Assembly (NCBI GenBank): GCA_023426365.1
Contig: JAFAAW010000069.1
Coordinates: 1 to 12,215 of the forward strand
Reading direction: 5' to 3'
DNA: 12,215 nt
From: Pseudomonadota bacterium
GTDB lineage: Bacteria > Pseudomonadota > Alphaproteobacteria > Rhodospirillales > Magnetospirillaceae
Shown: positions 1-8,862 of the stretch, in pieces
Layout: every line of letters begins with the position of its first letter
Position numbering within the stretch: position 1 is the first letter of the stretch
Notes under the pieces: generated by a model
Told to the model about the DNA's origin: nothing
The model's database searches: none
The model's input: the letters and a program-made list of their open reading frames with translations, nothing else
Program-made: the position numbers and the translations under genes

Positions 1-2
1 AT

Positions 3-3188
<3,186 letters not shown>

Positions 3189-3200
3189 GCGGGCAGATGT

Positions 3201-3238
3201 GCGAAAGGCCCCCGGCGACCAGCCGGGGGCTTTTTCGC
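3201..3238 (+). terminator. Intrinsic terminator of gltB
   Basis: The stem GCCCCCGGC (3208-3216) pairs with GCCGGGGGC (3222-3230) around the 5-nt loop GACCA, followed directly by TTTTT (3231-3235). An outer GCGAAAG (3201-3207) can extend pairing with the T-tract and CGC (to 3238). It begins 12 bases after the gltB stop, as expected for a Rho-independent terminator. Confidence 0.9.
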
Positions 3239-3256
3239 GCCGGGGGGCCTTTTCGC
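3222..3256 (+). repeat. Imperfect tandem duplication of the terminator 3' arm
   Basis: Two adjacent units, 3222-3238 (17 nt, starting GCCGGGGGC and ending TTTTTCGC) and 3239-3256 (18 nt, starting GCCGGGGGGCC and ending TTTTCGC), are near-copies. Both are complementary to the single 5' arm at 3201-3216. Either copy can therefore form the terminator stem, and the second pairs with the 5' arm slightly more completely apart from one extra G and one extra T. The repeat is seen directly. Any functional effect is inference. Confidence 0.75.
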
Positions 3257-3330
3257 ATGCACGGCTGCCGTCCTGCGGGCGCGGCCGAAAGCCGTGAGCG
3301 GCGCGCATGACCACCGCGATGGGACACGGG

Positions 3331-3375
3331 TTGCCAGACCGCCCCCGGCGCTATAGGTGAAGGTGGTAAGCCACC
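3331..3375 (+). promoter_or_regulatory. Possible promoter and 5' leader hairpin of the MFS exporter
   Basis: A TTGCCA (3331-3336) and TATAGG (3352-3357) pair with a 15-bp spacer is a tolerable but short-spaced sigma70-like promoter. Just downstream, GGTGG (3362-3366), TAAG and CCACC (3371-3375) form a perfect 5-bp inverted repeat, four bases before the AGGAAG ribosome-binding site. It could be an operator over the transcription start or a hairpin at the mRNA 5' end. Both readings are weak, because short GC dyads are common at this base composition. Confidence 0.3.
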
Positions 3376-3386
3376 GGCAGGAAGCC

Positions 3387-4583
3387 ATGTCCGACAAACC
3401 GCCGCTTCGCATCGTCCTGTGCCTGGGTGCCATCACCGCGCTGGGGCCGCTGTCCATCGACATGTACCTGCCGGCGCTGCCGCACATCGCGGGCGACCTG
3501 GCCGCCGCACCCTCCATGATCCAGGCCAGCCTGTCGGCCTGCATCCTGGGGCTGGCGCTGGGGCAGTTGCTGGTGGGGCCGGTGTCGGACGCGGTGGGGC
3601 GGCGGCGGCCGCTGTTCGCCGGACTGGCCATCTACGCCGCCATGAGCGTGCTGTGTGCGCTGGCGCCGACGGCGCCCCTGCTGGTGGCGGCGCGCTTCGC
3701 GCAAGGCCTGGCGGGATCGGCGGCGCTGGTGATCGCCACCGCGGTGGCGCGCGACCTGACCCACGGCGCGGCGGCGGCGCGGTTCTTCTCCATGCTGATG
3801 CTGGTGATGGGTCTGGCGCCCATCCTGGCCCCCGTGCTGGGGGCCCAGGTGCTGCGGGTGGTGTCGTGGCACGGCATTTTCCTGGTGCTGGCCGGGGCCG
3901 GGCTGGCGCTGCTGGCGGTGTCGGCGCGCATGCTGCCGGAAACCCTGCCGGTGGAGCGGCGCCACGCGGGCGACCTGCGTTCGGCCCTGGCGGCGTTCGC
4001 GGGCGTGCTGCGCGATCGCGTGTTCCTGGGCAATGCCGGCGTGGCCGGCCTGTCCTTCGGCGCCATGTTCGCCTATATCGCCGGCTCGCCCTTCGTCCTG
4101 CAAAGGCTCTACGGCATTTCCGCCCAGGATTTCGCCCTGGTGTTCGGCCTGAACGCGCTGGGCCTGATCGCGCTCTCCCAGGTCAACGGCCGGCTGGTCC
4201 ATCGCCTGGGGCCGCAGCGCCTGATGGGGGCGGGGCTGGTCGGGCTGGCGGCCGGCGCGCTGTTCCTGCAAGGTGCGGTGCTGCTGGGACTGGGCCTTGC
4301 CCCGGTGCTGGGCGGGCTGTTCGCCGTGGTGGCGTCGCAGGGACTGATCGCCCCCAACGCCTCCGCCCTGGCGCTGACCAATCACGGGCGCAGTGCCGGC
4401 TCGGCCTCGGCGCTGCTGGGCACGCTGCGCTTCCTGGTCGGGGCGCTGGCCGCCCCGCTGGTGGGACTGGCGGGCGAGGATACCGCCCTGCCCATGGCCG
4501 GGGTGATCGCGCTGTGCGCGCTGGGGGCGCTGGCGCTGTTCACCGGCCTGCGGGCAGGATCAGCACGGCGCGGAAATCGTTGA
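3387..4583 (+). CDS. Bcr/CflA-family MFS multidrug exporter
   Basis: A predicted inner-membrane proton-driven exporter of 398 residues, the normal length for the 12-helix Bcr/CflA drug-resistance family. The N-terminus has the family signature LSIDMYLPALP (residues 22-32, with acidic D25 in helix 1). The cytoplasmic loop between helices 2 and 3 has the MFS motif-A pattern GPVSDAVGRRRP (64-75). The rest is almost continuous hydrophobic helices. The ATG at 3387 is chosen because AGGAAG (3379-3384) sits just before it and the next residues run straight into helix 1; an in-frame GTG at 3357 would add ten polar residues. The substrate cannot be read from sequence; family members export bicyclomycin, chloramphenicol, sulfonamides or cysteine-type metabolites. 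Its last 44 bases overlap the 3' end of the opposing glycerate kinase gene. Confidence 0.9.
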   Translation: MSDKPPLRIVLCLGAITALGPLSIDMYLPALPHIAGDLAAAPSMIQASLSACILGLALGQLLVGPVSDAVGRRRPLFAGLAIYAAMSVLCALAPTAPLLVAARFAQGLAGSAALVIATAVARDLTHGAAAARFFSMLMLVMGLAPILAPVLGAQVLRVVSWHGIFLVLAGAGLALLAVSARMLPETLPVERRHAGDLRSALAAFAGVLRDRVFLGNAGVAGLSFGAMFAYIAGSPFVLQRLYGISAQDFALVFGLNALGLIALSQVNGRLVHRLGPQRLMGAGLVGLAAGALFLQGAVLLGLGLAPVLGGLFAVVASQGLIAPNASALALTNHGRSAGSASALLGTLRFLVGALAAPLVGLAGEDTALPMAGVIALCALGALALFTGLRAGSARRGNR

Positions 4584-5820
4584 CGTTGGTGCGCGTCGGC
4601 CCGGTCACCACCAGATCGTCGAGCGCCGCGAAGAAGCCATAGCCGTCATTGTCGGCCAGGCGCGCCTTGGCATCCACGCCCAAGGCGGCGGCGCGTGCCA
4701 GGGTGTCCGGGGCCAGCAGGGCGCCGGCATTGTCCTGGGTGCCGTCGATGCCGTCGGTGTCGCAGGCGATGGCCCACACCCGCTGGTGGCCGCCCAGCGC
4801 CACCGCCAGCGCCAGCAGGAATTCGGCGTTGCGGCCACCGCGCCCATGCCCGCGCACCGTCACCGTGGTCTCGCCGCCCGACAACAGCACGCATGGGGCG
4901 GCCGCCGGCTGGCCGTGCCGTGCCGCCTGCTGGGCGATGGCGGCCATGACGCGGGCCACCTCGCGCGCTTCGCCCTCGATGGCGTTGCCCAGGATCAGCG
5001 GCGTGATGCCGGCGGCGCGGGCGACGCCCGCGGCGGCCTCCAGCGCGCCCTGGGGGGTGGCGATCAGTTTCGCGCTGGCGCCTGCCAGCCGGGGGTCGCC
5101 GGGCTTGGGGCTTTCCTCGGCGCCGCGTTCCAGATGGCGGCGCACCGCCTGGGGCAGGGCGATGCCGTACTTCGCCACCACCGCCAGCGCATCGGCGAAG
5201 GTGGATGGATCGGCCACGGTGGGGCCCGAGGCGATGACCGAGGGGTCGTCGCCCGGCACGTCCGAGATCATCAGCGTGGTCACCGGCGCCGGCCATGCGG
5301 CGGCGGCCAGCCGGCCGCCCTTGATGGCCGACAGGTGCTTGCGCACCGCATTGATCTCGCCGATGGCCGCGCCGCACCGCAGCAGCTCGCGCGTCGCCGC
5401 CTGCTTGTCGTCCAGACTCAGGCCCGGCGCCGGCAGCGCCATCAGCGCCGACCCGCCCCCCGAAATCAGGCACAGCAGGTGGTCGTCCGCGGTCAGGTCG
5501 GCGGCCATGGCCAGGATGCGGCGCGCGGCCTCCTGGCTGGCGGCGTCGGGATTGGGGTGCCCGGCCTCGACCACCTCGACCGCGCGGGTGGGGCAGCCGT
5601 GGCCGTAGCGGGTCACCACCAGCCCCGACAGCGGACCTTGCCACACGGCCTCCACCGCGCTGGCCATGGCCGCCGCGCCCTTGCCCGCGCCGACCACCAG
5701 GGTGCGCCCCTTGGGCGGCGGTGGCAGAAAGGCGCCGATGCCGGCGGTGGGCAGCGCCGCCGCCACGGCGGCGTCGAACAGGCCGCGCAGAAAGGCACGG
5801 GGATCGGACAGGGCGGTCAT
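4540..5820 (-). CDS. Glycerate 2-kinase, MOFRL family (GckA/TtuD-type)
   Basis: A predicted cytoplasmic kinase that phosphorylates D-glycerate with ATP, usually to 2-phosphoglycerate, feeding glyoxylate, tartrate or serine carbon into lower glycolysis. Older annotations call this family hydroxypyruvate reductase TtuD. It has 426 residues, the usual length. The N-terminal DUF4147 domain shows VVGAGKGAAAMA (K47), AGHPNPD, LISGGGSALM, INAVRKHLSAIKGG and ISDVPGDDPSVIASGP. The C-terminal MOFRL domain shows LLSGGETTVTV, GRGGRNAEFLLALA and CDTDGIDGTQDNAGA. The start at 5820 is favoured because GAAGGA (5834-5829 on the minus strand) lies 8 nt away. The in-frame ATG at 5829 overlaps that site, and longer starts add a proline- and arginine-rich stretch unlike the family. 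No other glycerate or glyoxylate gene is adjacent, so the pathway it serves is not shown here. Confidence 0.93.
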   Translation of the reverse strand: MTALSDPRAFLRGLFDAAVAAALPTAGIGAFLPPPPKGRTLVVGAGKGAAAMASAVEAVWQGPLSGLVVTRYGHGCPTRAVEVVEAGHPNPDAASQEAARRILAMAADLTADDHLLCLISGGGSALMALPAPGLSLDDKQAATRELLRCGAAIGEINAVRKHLSAIKGGRLAAAAWPAPVTTLMISDVPGDDPSVIASGPTVADPSTFADALAVVAKYGIALPQAVRRHLERGAEESPKPGDPRLAGASAKLIATPQGALEAAAGVARAAGITPLILGNAIEGEAREVARVMAAIAQQAARHGQPAAAPCVLLSGGETTVTVRGHGRGGRNAEFLLALAVALGGHQRVWAIACDTDGIDGTQDNAGALLAPDTLARAAALGVDAKARLADNDGYGFFAALDDLVVTGPTRTNVNDFRAVLILPAGR

Positions 5821-5828
5821 GGCGGGCA

Positions 5829-5834
5829 TCCTTC
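5829..5834 (-). promoter_or_regulatory. Ribosome-binding site deciding the glycerate kinase start
   Basis: GAAGGA on the minus strand, 8 nt before the ATG at 5820. It overlaps the alternative ATG at 5829-5827, which it therefore could not serve. Confidence 0.6.
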
Positions 5835-6033
5835 GCGACAGGGCGGGCGTTGGCGCGGCCGCGCCGGGCTGCATCACAGCATGGTCGCGGCGGCGGCGCA
5901 TCCCCCTTGCCGCACATGGTGGCCGCTCTGCTAATGTGGAAGGACGCAAGCCCGGCCGGCGGACCTGTCACGCCCCCCCGCCGGCACGGCGGCGTTTGAT
6001 CGCGTCGAAGGCGGATGGAGCGGGCACAACCAC

Positions 6034-6402
6034 ATGAGCAATCCTCATCCGCCGCGCCCGCACGAGCCGCTGGTGGACATCCCCGCCCAGGAGGGCCTGG
6101 CCGAAGCCCTGGACCCCGGCGAATTCGCCGCGCTGGTGGATGCCTATCTGGCCGATCTGGACGCCAGCATCGGCAAGGTGGCGGCGGCGGTGGCGGCCGG
6201 GGCCTGCCCGGCCATCGCCTCGACCGCCCATGCCGTCAAGGGTGCCGCGGCCAATCTGGGCTTCGTGCGGCTGTCGGCCGACGCCGCCCGCATCGAGAGC
6301 ATGGCGAAGGCCGGCCAAGCGGACGTGACCGCGCTGCTGGAAATTTTGCGCCGCACCGCCGCGCAGACGGTGGCGGCGGTCCGCGCCCGCCGCCCGTCCT
6401 GA
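6034..6402 (+). CDS. Small stand-alone HPt (histidine phosphotransfer) domain protein
   Basis: A 122-residue protein built around one HPt four-helix domain. It carries the hallmark HAVKGAAANLGF (66-77), in which H66 is the expected phospho-accepting histidine and K69, G70 and G76 are the conserved companions. The stretch ALDPGEFAALVDAYLADLDA (25-44) fits the helix before the phosphohelix. Residues 1-20 are a proline- and histidine-rich tail. HPt proteins carry phosphate between response-regulator receiver domains in the cytoplasm, usually as part of a phosphorelay with a hybrid histidine kinase. No kinase or receiver domain is nearby, so its partners must be encoded elsewhere. The ATG at 6034 is the first start in frame; GGAG (6017-6020) is 13 nt away, so translation initiation may be weak. 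The domain call is secure, the pathway unknown. Confidence 0.88.
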   Translation: MSNPHPPRPHEPLVDIPAQEGLAEALDPGEFAALVDAYLADLDASIGKVAAAVAAGACPAIASTAHAVKGAAANLGFVRLSADAARIESMAKAGQADVTALLEILRRTAAQTVAAVRARRPS

Positions 6403-6443
6403 CGGGCGGCAGTCGGACGGCGGCCGGACCCGTGCCCGCAACG

Positions 6444-6471
6444 CAAAACAGCCCGGCACGGGGCCGGGCTG
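6444..6471 (-). terminator. Intrinsic terminator of ahpF
   Basis: The perfect 9-bp inverted repeat CAGCCCGGC (6449-6457) and GCCGGGCTG (6463-6471) has a 5-nt loop. Read on the minus strand it is followed at once by TTTT (6448-6445). It lies 25 bases past the ahpF stop. On the plus strand the stem is followed by CTTCGG rather than a T-run, so it should not work well for the HPt gene. Confidence 0.85.
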
Positions 6472-6495
6472 CTTCGGTGGATCAGGCTTGTCCGC

Positions 6496-8070
6496 TTAGG
6501 CGGCGACGGCGTCCGCCGGGGCCAGCCGGATCAGGTGGTCGAAGGCCGACAGCGCCGCCTTGGCGCCCTCGCCCATGGCGATGATGATCTGCTTGTAGGG
6601 CACGGTGGTGGCGTCGCCGGCGGCGAACACGCCGGGCACCGAGGTCTGGCCCTTGGCATCGACGACGATCTCGCCGCGCGGGGTCAGTTCCACCACGCCC
6701 TTCAGCCACTCGGTGTTGGGCACCAGGCCGATCTGGACGAAGATGCCTTCCAGGTCCACGGTGTGGGCCTGGTCGGTGGTGCGGTCCTTATAGGCCAGCC
6801 CGGTCACCTTGGCGCCGTCGCCCAGCACCTCGGTGGTCAGCGCCGAGGTGATCACCCGGACGTTGGGCAGGCTGTTCAGCTTGGCCTGCAGCACCGCGTC
6901 GGCGCGCAGCTTGCTGTCGAACTCGATCAGGGTGACATGGGCGACGATGCCGGCCAGGTCGATGGCCGCTTCCACGCCCGAATTGCCGCCGCCGATCACC
7001 GCCACGCGCTTGCCCTTGAACAGCGGGCCGTCGCAGTGCGGGCAGAAGGCCACGCCCTTGTTGCGGTACTGGTCCTCGCCGGGCACGTTCATGGTGCGCC
7101 AGCGCGCCCCCGTGGACAGGATGACCGAGCGCGCCTTGACGGTGGCGCCGCTGGCCAGATGCACCTCGATCAGGCCGCCGGGGCTGGCGGCGGGCACCAG
7201 CTTGTCCGCCTTCTGCAGATTCATGATGTCCACGTCGTACTGCTTGACGTGGGCCTCCAACGCGGCGCCCAGCTTGGGGCCTTCGGTGTGGGGCACGCTG
7301 ATCAGGTTCTCGATGTCCATGGTGTCCAGCACCTGGCCGCCGAAGCGTTCGGCCACCACGCCGGTGCGGATGCCCTTGCGCGCCGAATACACCGCCGAGG
7401 CGGCGCCGGCCGGGCCACCGCCCACCACCAGGACGTCGAAGGCGTCCTTGGTCTTGATCTTCTCGGCCTCGCGGGCGGCGGCGCCGGTGTCCAGCTTGGC
7501 GATGATCTGCTCCAGCCCCATGCGGCCCTGGGCGAACGGCTCGCCGTTCAGGAACACCGCCGGCACCGCCATCACCTGGCGCGCGCTCACCTCGTCCTGG
7601 AACAGCGCGCCGTTGATGGCGACGTGCTTGATCCGCGGGTTCAGCGCCGCCATCAGGTTCAGCGCCTGCACCACGTCGGGGCAGTTCTGGCACGACAGCG
7701 AGAAATAGGTTTCGAATTCGTAGGAGCCGTCCAGCGCCTGGACCTGGGCGATGATGTCCTGGCTTTCCTTGGACGGGTGGCCGCCCACCTGCAACAGCGC
7801 CAGGATCAGCGAGTTGAACTCGTGGCCCATGGGCAGGCCGGCGAAGCGCACGCCGATGTCACTGTTGACCCGCTGGATGGCAAAGGACGGCTTGCGGGGG
7901 TCATCGCCGCGCACCAGGGTGATCTTGTCGGACAGCGAGGCGACGGCCTGCAGCAGTTCGAGCATTTCCTGCGACTTGGCGCCGTCATCGAGGGAGGCCA
8001 CCAGCTCGATGGGCTGGGTGATGCGTTCGAAATAGGCCTTCAACTGGCCCTTCAGGGTATCGTCAAACAT
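6496..8070 (-). CDS. ahpF: Alkyl hydroperoxide reductase subunit F (NADH:peroxiredoxin oxidoreductase)
   Basis: A cytoplasmic FAD flavoprotein that takes electrons from NADH and re-reduces the peroxiredoxin AhpC encoded just upstream. At 524 residues it is close to the 521 of E. coli AhpF and matches its architecture. A double thioredoxin-fold N-terminal domain carries the redox pair SLSCQNCPDVVQ (C127, C130). A linker follows, then a thioredoxin-reductase-like half with FAD motif VVGGGPAGAASAVYSARKG, active-site disulfide CPHCDGPLFKGK (C343, C346), NADH motif VIGGGNSGVEAAIDLAG and the C-terminal FAD contact GVFAAGDATTVPYKQ. All four redox cysteines are present. The start at 8070 gives the family-like N-terminus MFDDTLKGQLKAY, with GGGGAG 9 nt upstream; the alternative ATG at 8079 abuts that site. 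It follows ahpC after a 105-bp gap containing a long GC hairpin and ends at its own terminator. Confidence 0.98.
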   Translation of the reverse strand: MFDDTLKGQLKAYFERITQPIELVASLDDGAKSQEMLELLQAVASLSDKITLVRGDDPRKPSFAIQRVNSDIGVRFAGLPMGHEFNSLILALLQVGGHPSKESQDIIAQVQALDGSYEFETYFSLSCQNCPDVVQALNLMAALNPRIKHVAINGALFQDEVSARQVMAVPAVFLNGEPFAQGRMGLEQIIAKLDTGAAAREAEKIKTKDAFDVLVVGGGPAGAASAVYSARKGIRTGVVAERFGGQVLDTMDIENLISVPHTEGPKLGAALEAHVKQYDVDIMNLQKADKLVPAASPGGLIEVHLASGATVKARSVILSTGARWRTMNVPGEDQYRNKGVAFCPHCDGPLFKGKRVAVIGGGNSGVEAAIDLAGIVAHVTLIEFDSKLRADAVLQAKLNSLPNVRVITSALTTEVLGDGAKVTGLAYKDRTTDQAHTVDLEGIFVQIGLVPNTEWLKGVVELTPRGEIVVDAKGQTSVPGVFAAGDATTVPYKQIIIAMGEGAKAALSAFDHLIRLAPADAVAA

Positions 8071-8079
8071 GATCCTCAT

Positions 8080-8085
8080 CTCCCC
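8080..8085 (-). promoter_or_regulatory. Ribosome-binding site deciding the ahpF start
   Basis: GGGGAG on the minus strand is 9 nt from the ATG at 8070 and directly contiguous with the ATG at 8079. This favours the downstream start, which also matches the family N-terminus. Confidence 0.6.
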
Positions 8086-8111
8086 GGATTTTCAGACTCC
8101 GCCCGGCCGTC

Positions 8112-8142
8112 CCCGGCCCCGGGGGCATGCCCCGGGGCCGGG
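8112..8142 (-). promoter_or_regulatory. Long GC hairpin between ahpC and ahpF
   Basis: CCCGGCCCC, one unpaired G and GGGG (8112-8125) pair with CCCC and GGGGCCGGG (8130-8142) around a CATG loop, giving 13 base pairs interrupted by a single bulged G. It lies 34 bases past the ahpC stop and 42 before ahpF. No T-run follows on either strand, so it does not look like a classical terminator. A role as an mRNA 3'-end stabiliser or partial terminator that makes ahpC more abundant than ahpF is inference. Confidence 0.55.
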
Positions 8143-8175
8143 CGGTCGCGCCGCAGATGATGCGTATCCTTGGCC

Positions 8176-8739
8176 TTAGATCTTGCCGACCAGGTCGAGC
8201 GACGGGGCCAGGGTCTTCTCGCCTTCCTGCCACTTGGCCGGGCACACCTCGCCCGGATGGGAGGCCACGTACTGGGCGGCCTTGACCTTGCGCAGGAGCT
8301 CCTTGGCGTCGCGGCCGATGCCGCCGGCGGTGATCTCGACGATCTGGATGCGGCCCGAGGGGTCGATCACGAAGGTGCCGCGATCGGCGAGGCCCACGTC
8401 CTCGATCATCACCTCGAAGTTGCGGCTGATGGTGCCGGTCGGGTCGCCGACCATGGTGTACTGGATCTTCTTGATGGCCGGCGAGGCGTCATGCCAGGCC
8501 TTGTGGCAGAAATGGGTGTCGGTGGACACGCTGTAGATCTCGACGCCCATCTTCTGGAATTCGGCGTAATTGTCGGCCAGGTCTTCCAGCTCGGTCGGGC
8601 AGACGAAGGTGAAGTCGGCCGGATAGAAGAAGACCACGGACCACTTGCCCTTGAGGTCGGCGTCCGACACTTCGATGAACTGGCCGTTCTTGAAGGCGGT
8701 GGCCTTGAAGGGCTTGATTTCGGTATTGATCAGAGACAT
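8176..8739 (-). CDS. ahpC: Alkyl hydroperoxide reductase subunit C (typical 2-Cys peroxiredoxin)
   Basis: A cytoplasmic peroxiredoxin that reduces hydrogen peroxide, organic peroxides and peroxynitrite, and is recycled by AhpF. Its 187 residues equal the length of E. coli AhpC. The peroxidatic cysteine is C47 in FYPADFTFVCPTELEDL, with the conserved P40, T44 and C47 pattern. The resolving cysteine is C166 in GEVCPAKW. The GDPTGTISRNFEV and DRGTFVIDPSGRIQ segments are typical of the family. The C-terminal extension with the resolving cysteine is intact, as in overoxidation-sensitive obligate-dimer/decamer AhpC. The ATG at 8739 gives the family N-terminus MSLINTEIKPF, with GGAG 10 nt upstream; an in-frame extension to 8802 would cover the promoter region. 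ahpF follows on the same strand and a LysR gene precedes it by 123 bp. Confidence 0.98.
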   Translation of the reverse strand: MSLINTEIKPFKATAFKNGQFIEVSDADLKGKWSVVFFYPADFTFVCPTELEDLADNYAEFQKMGVEIYSVSTDTHFCHKAWHDASPAIKKIQYTMVGDPTGTISRNFEVMIEDVGLADRGTFVIDPSGRIQIVEITAGGIGRDAKELLRKVKAAQYVASHPGEVCPAKWQEGEKTLAPSLDLVGKI

Positions 8740-8792
8740 CGGATTTTTCTCCACAGCGTTGGGTGACCGGAACGAGGGGCATCCTACGGGCC

Positions 8793-8818
8793 ATACCCAC
8801 ATTTAGGAAATGGGTTAT
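8793..8818 (-). promoter_or_regulatory. Candidate promoter/operator region of ahpC
   Basis: Two overlapping dyads lie 55-80 bases before ahpC: ACCCA-N11-TGGGT (8795-8815) and CATTT-AGG-AAATG (8800-8812). Flanking ATA and TAT almost extend the first. On the minus strand TTTCAT and TAAATG are separated by 17 bp within this stretch and could be weak -35 and -10 hexamers, which would place the dyads over the -10. I do not see the spaced ATAG/CTAT pattern of an OxyR site. The dyads are seen; regulator and promoter are inferred. Confidence 0.35.
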
Positions 8819-8825
8819 TCCGATG

Positions 8826-8847
8826 AAAAAAATCGATTTCCTCGATT
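8826..8847 (-). terminator. Weak terminator-like dyad after the LysR gene (or a LysR-type T-N11-A site)
   Basis: The perfect dyad AATCGA-N5-TCGATT (8831-8847) is followed on the minus strand by TTTTT (8830-8826), 15 bases after the LysR stop, which is the layout of an intrinsic terminator. The stem is only 6 bp with two G-C pairs, so it would be inefficient. The same sequence contains T-N11-A inside a dyad (8833-8845), the generic LysR binding pattern, upstream of ahpC. The sequence alone does not decide between the two. Confidence 0.4.
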
Positions 8848-8862
8848 AATCCGCAGACGCCC

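Noticed and set aside
3351..4385. 344-codon open frame on the minus strand opposite the MFS exporter
   Set aside because: Its translation is rich in Gln, Arg and His with no domain pattern, while the plus strand encodes a clear 12-helix exporter.
5907..5937. Possible promoter TTGCCG with CTAATG or TAATGT before the HPt gene
   Set aside because: The -10 matches the consensus poorly and the spacer is 18-19 bp; too weak to list.
4646..5971. 441-codon open frame on the minus strand in another frame of the glycerate kinase gene
   Set aside because: It is arginine- and glycine-rich low-complexity translation; the kinase frame carries all expected motifs.
5978..5997. CCGCCG-GCA-CGGCGG hairpin upstream of the HPt gene
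   Set aside because: A 6-bp stem with a 3-nt loop and only TTT after it; such dyads are expected by chance in sequence this GC-rich.
6535..8160. 541-codon open frame on the plus strand opposite ahpF
   Set aside because: It is antisense to a full-length, motif-complete ahpF; its translation is low-complexity and histidine/glutamine/glycine-rich, as expected of a GC-rich shadow frame.
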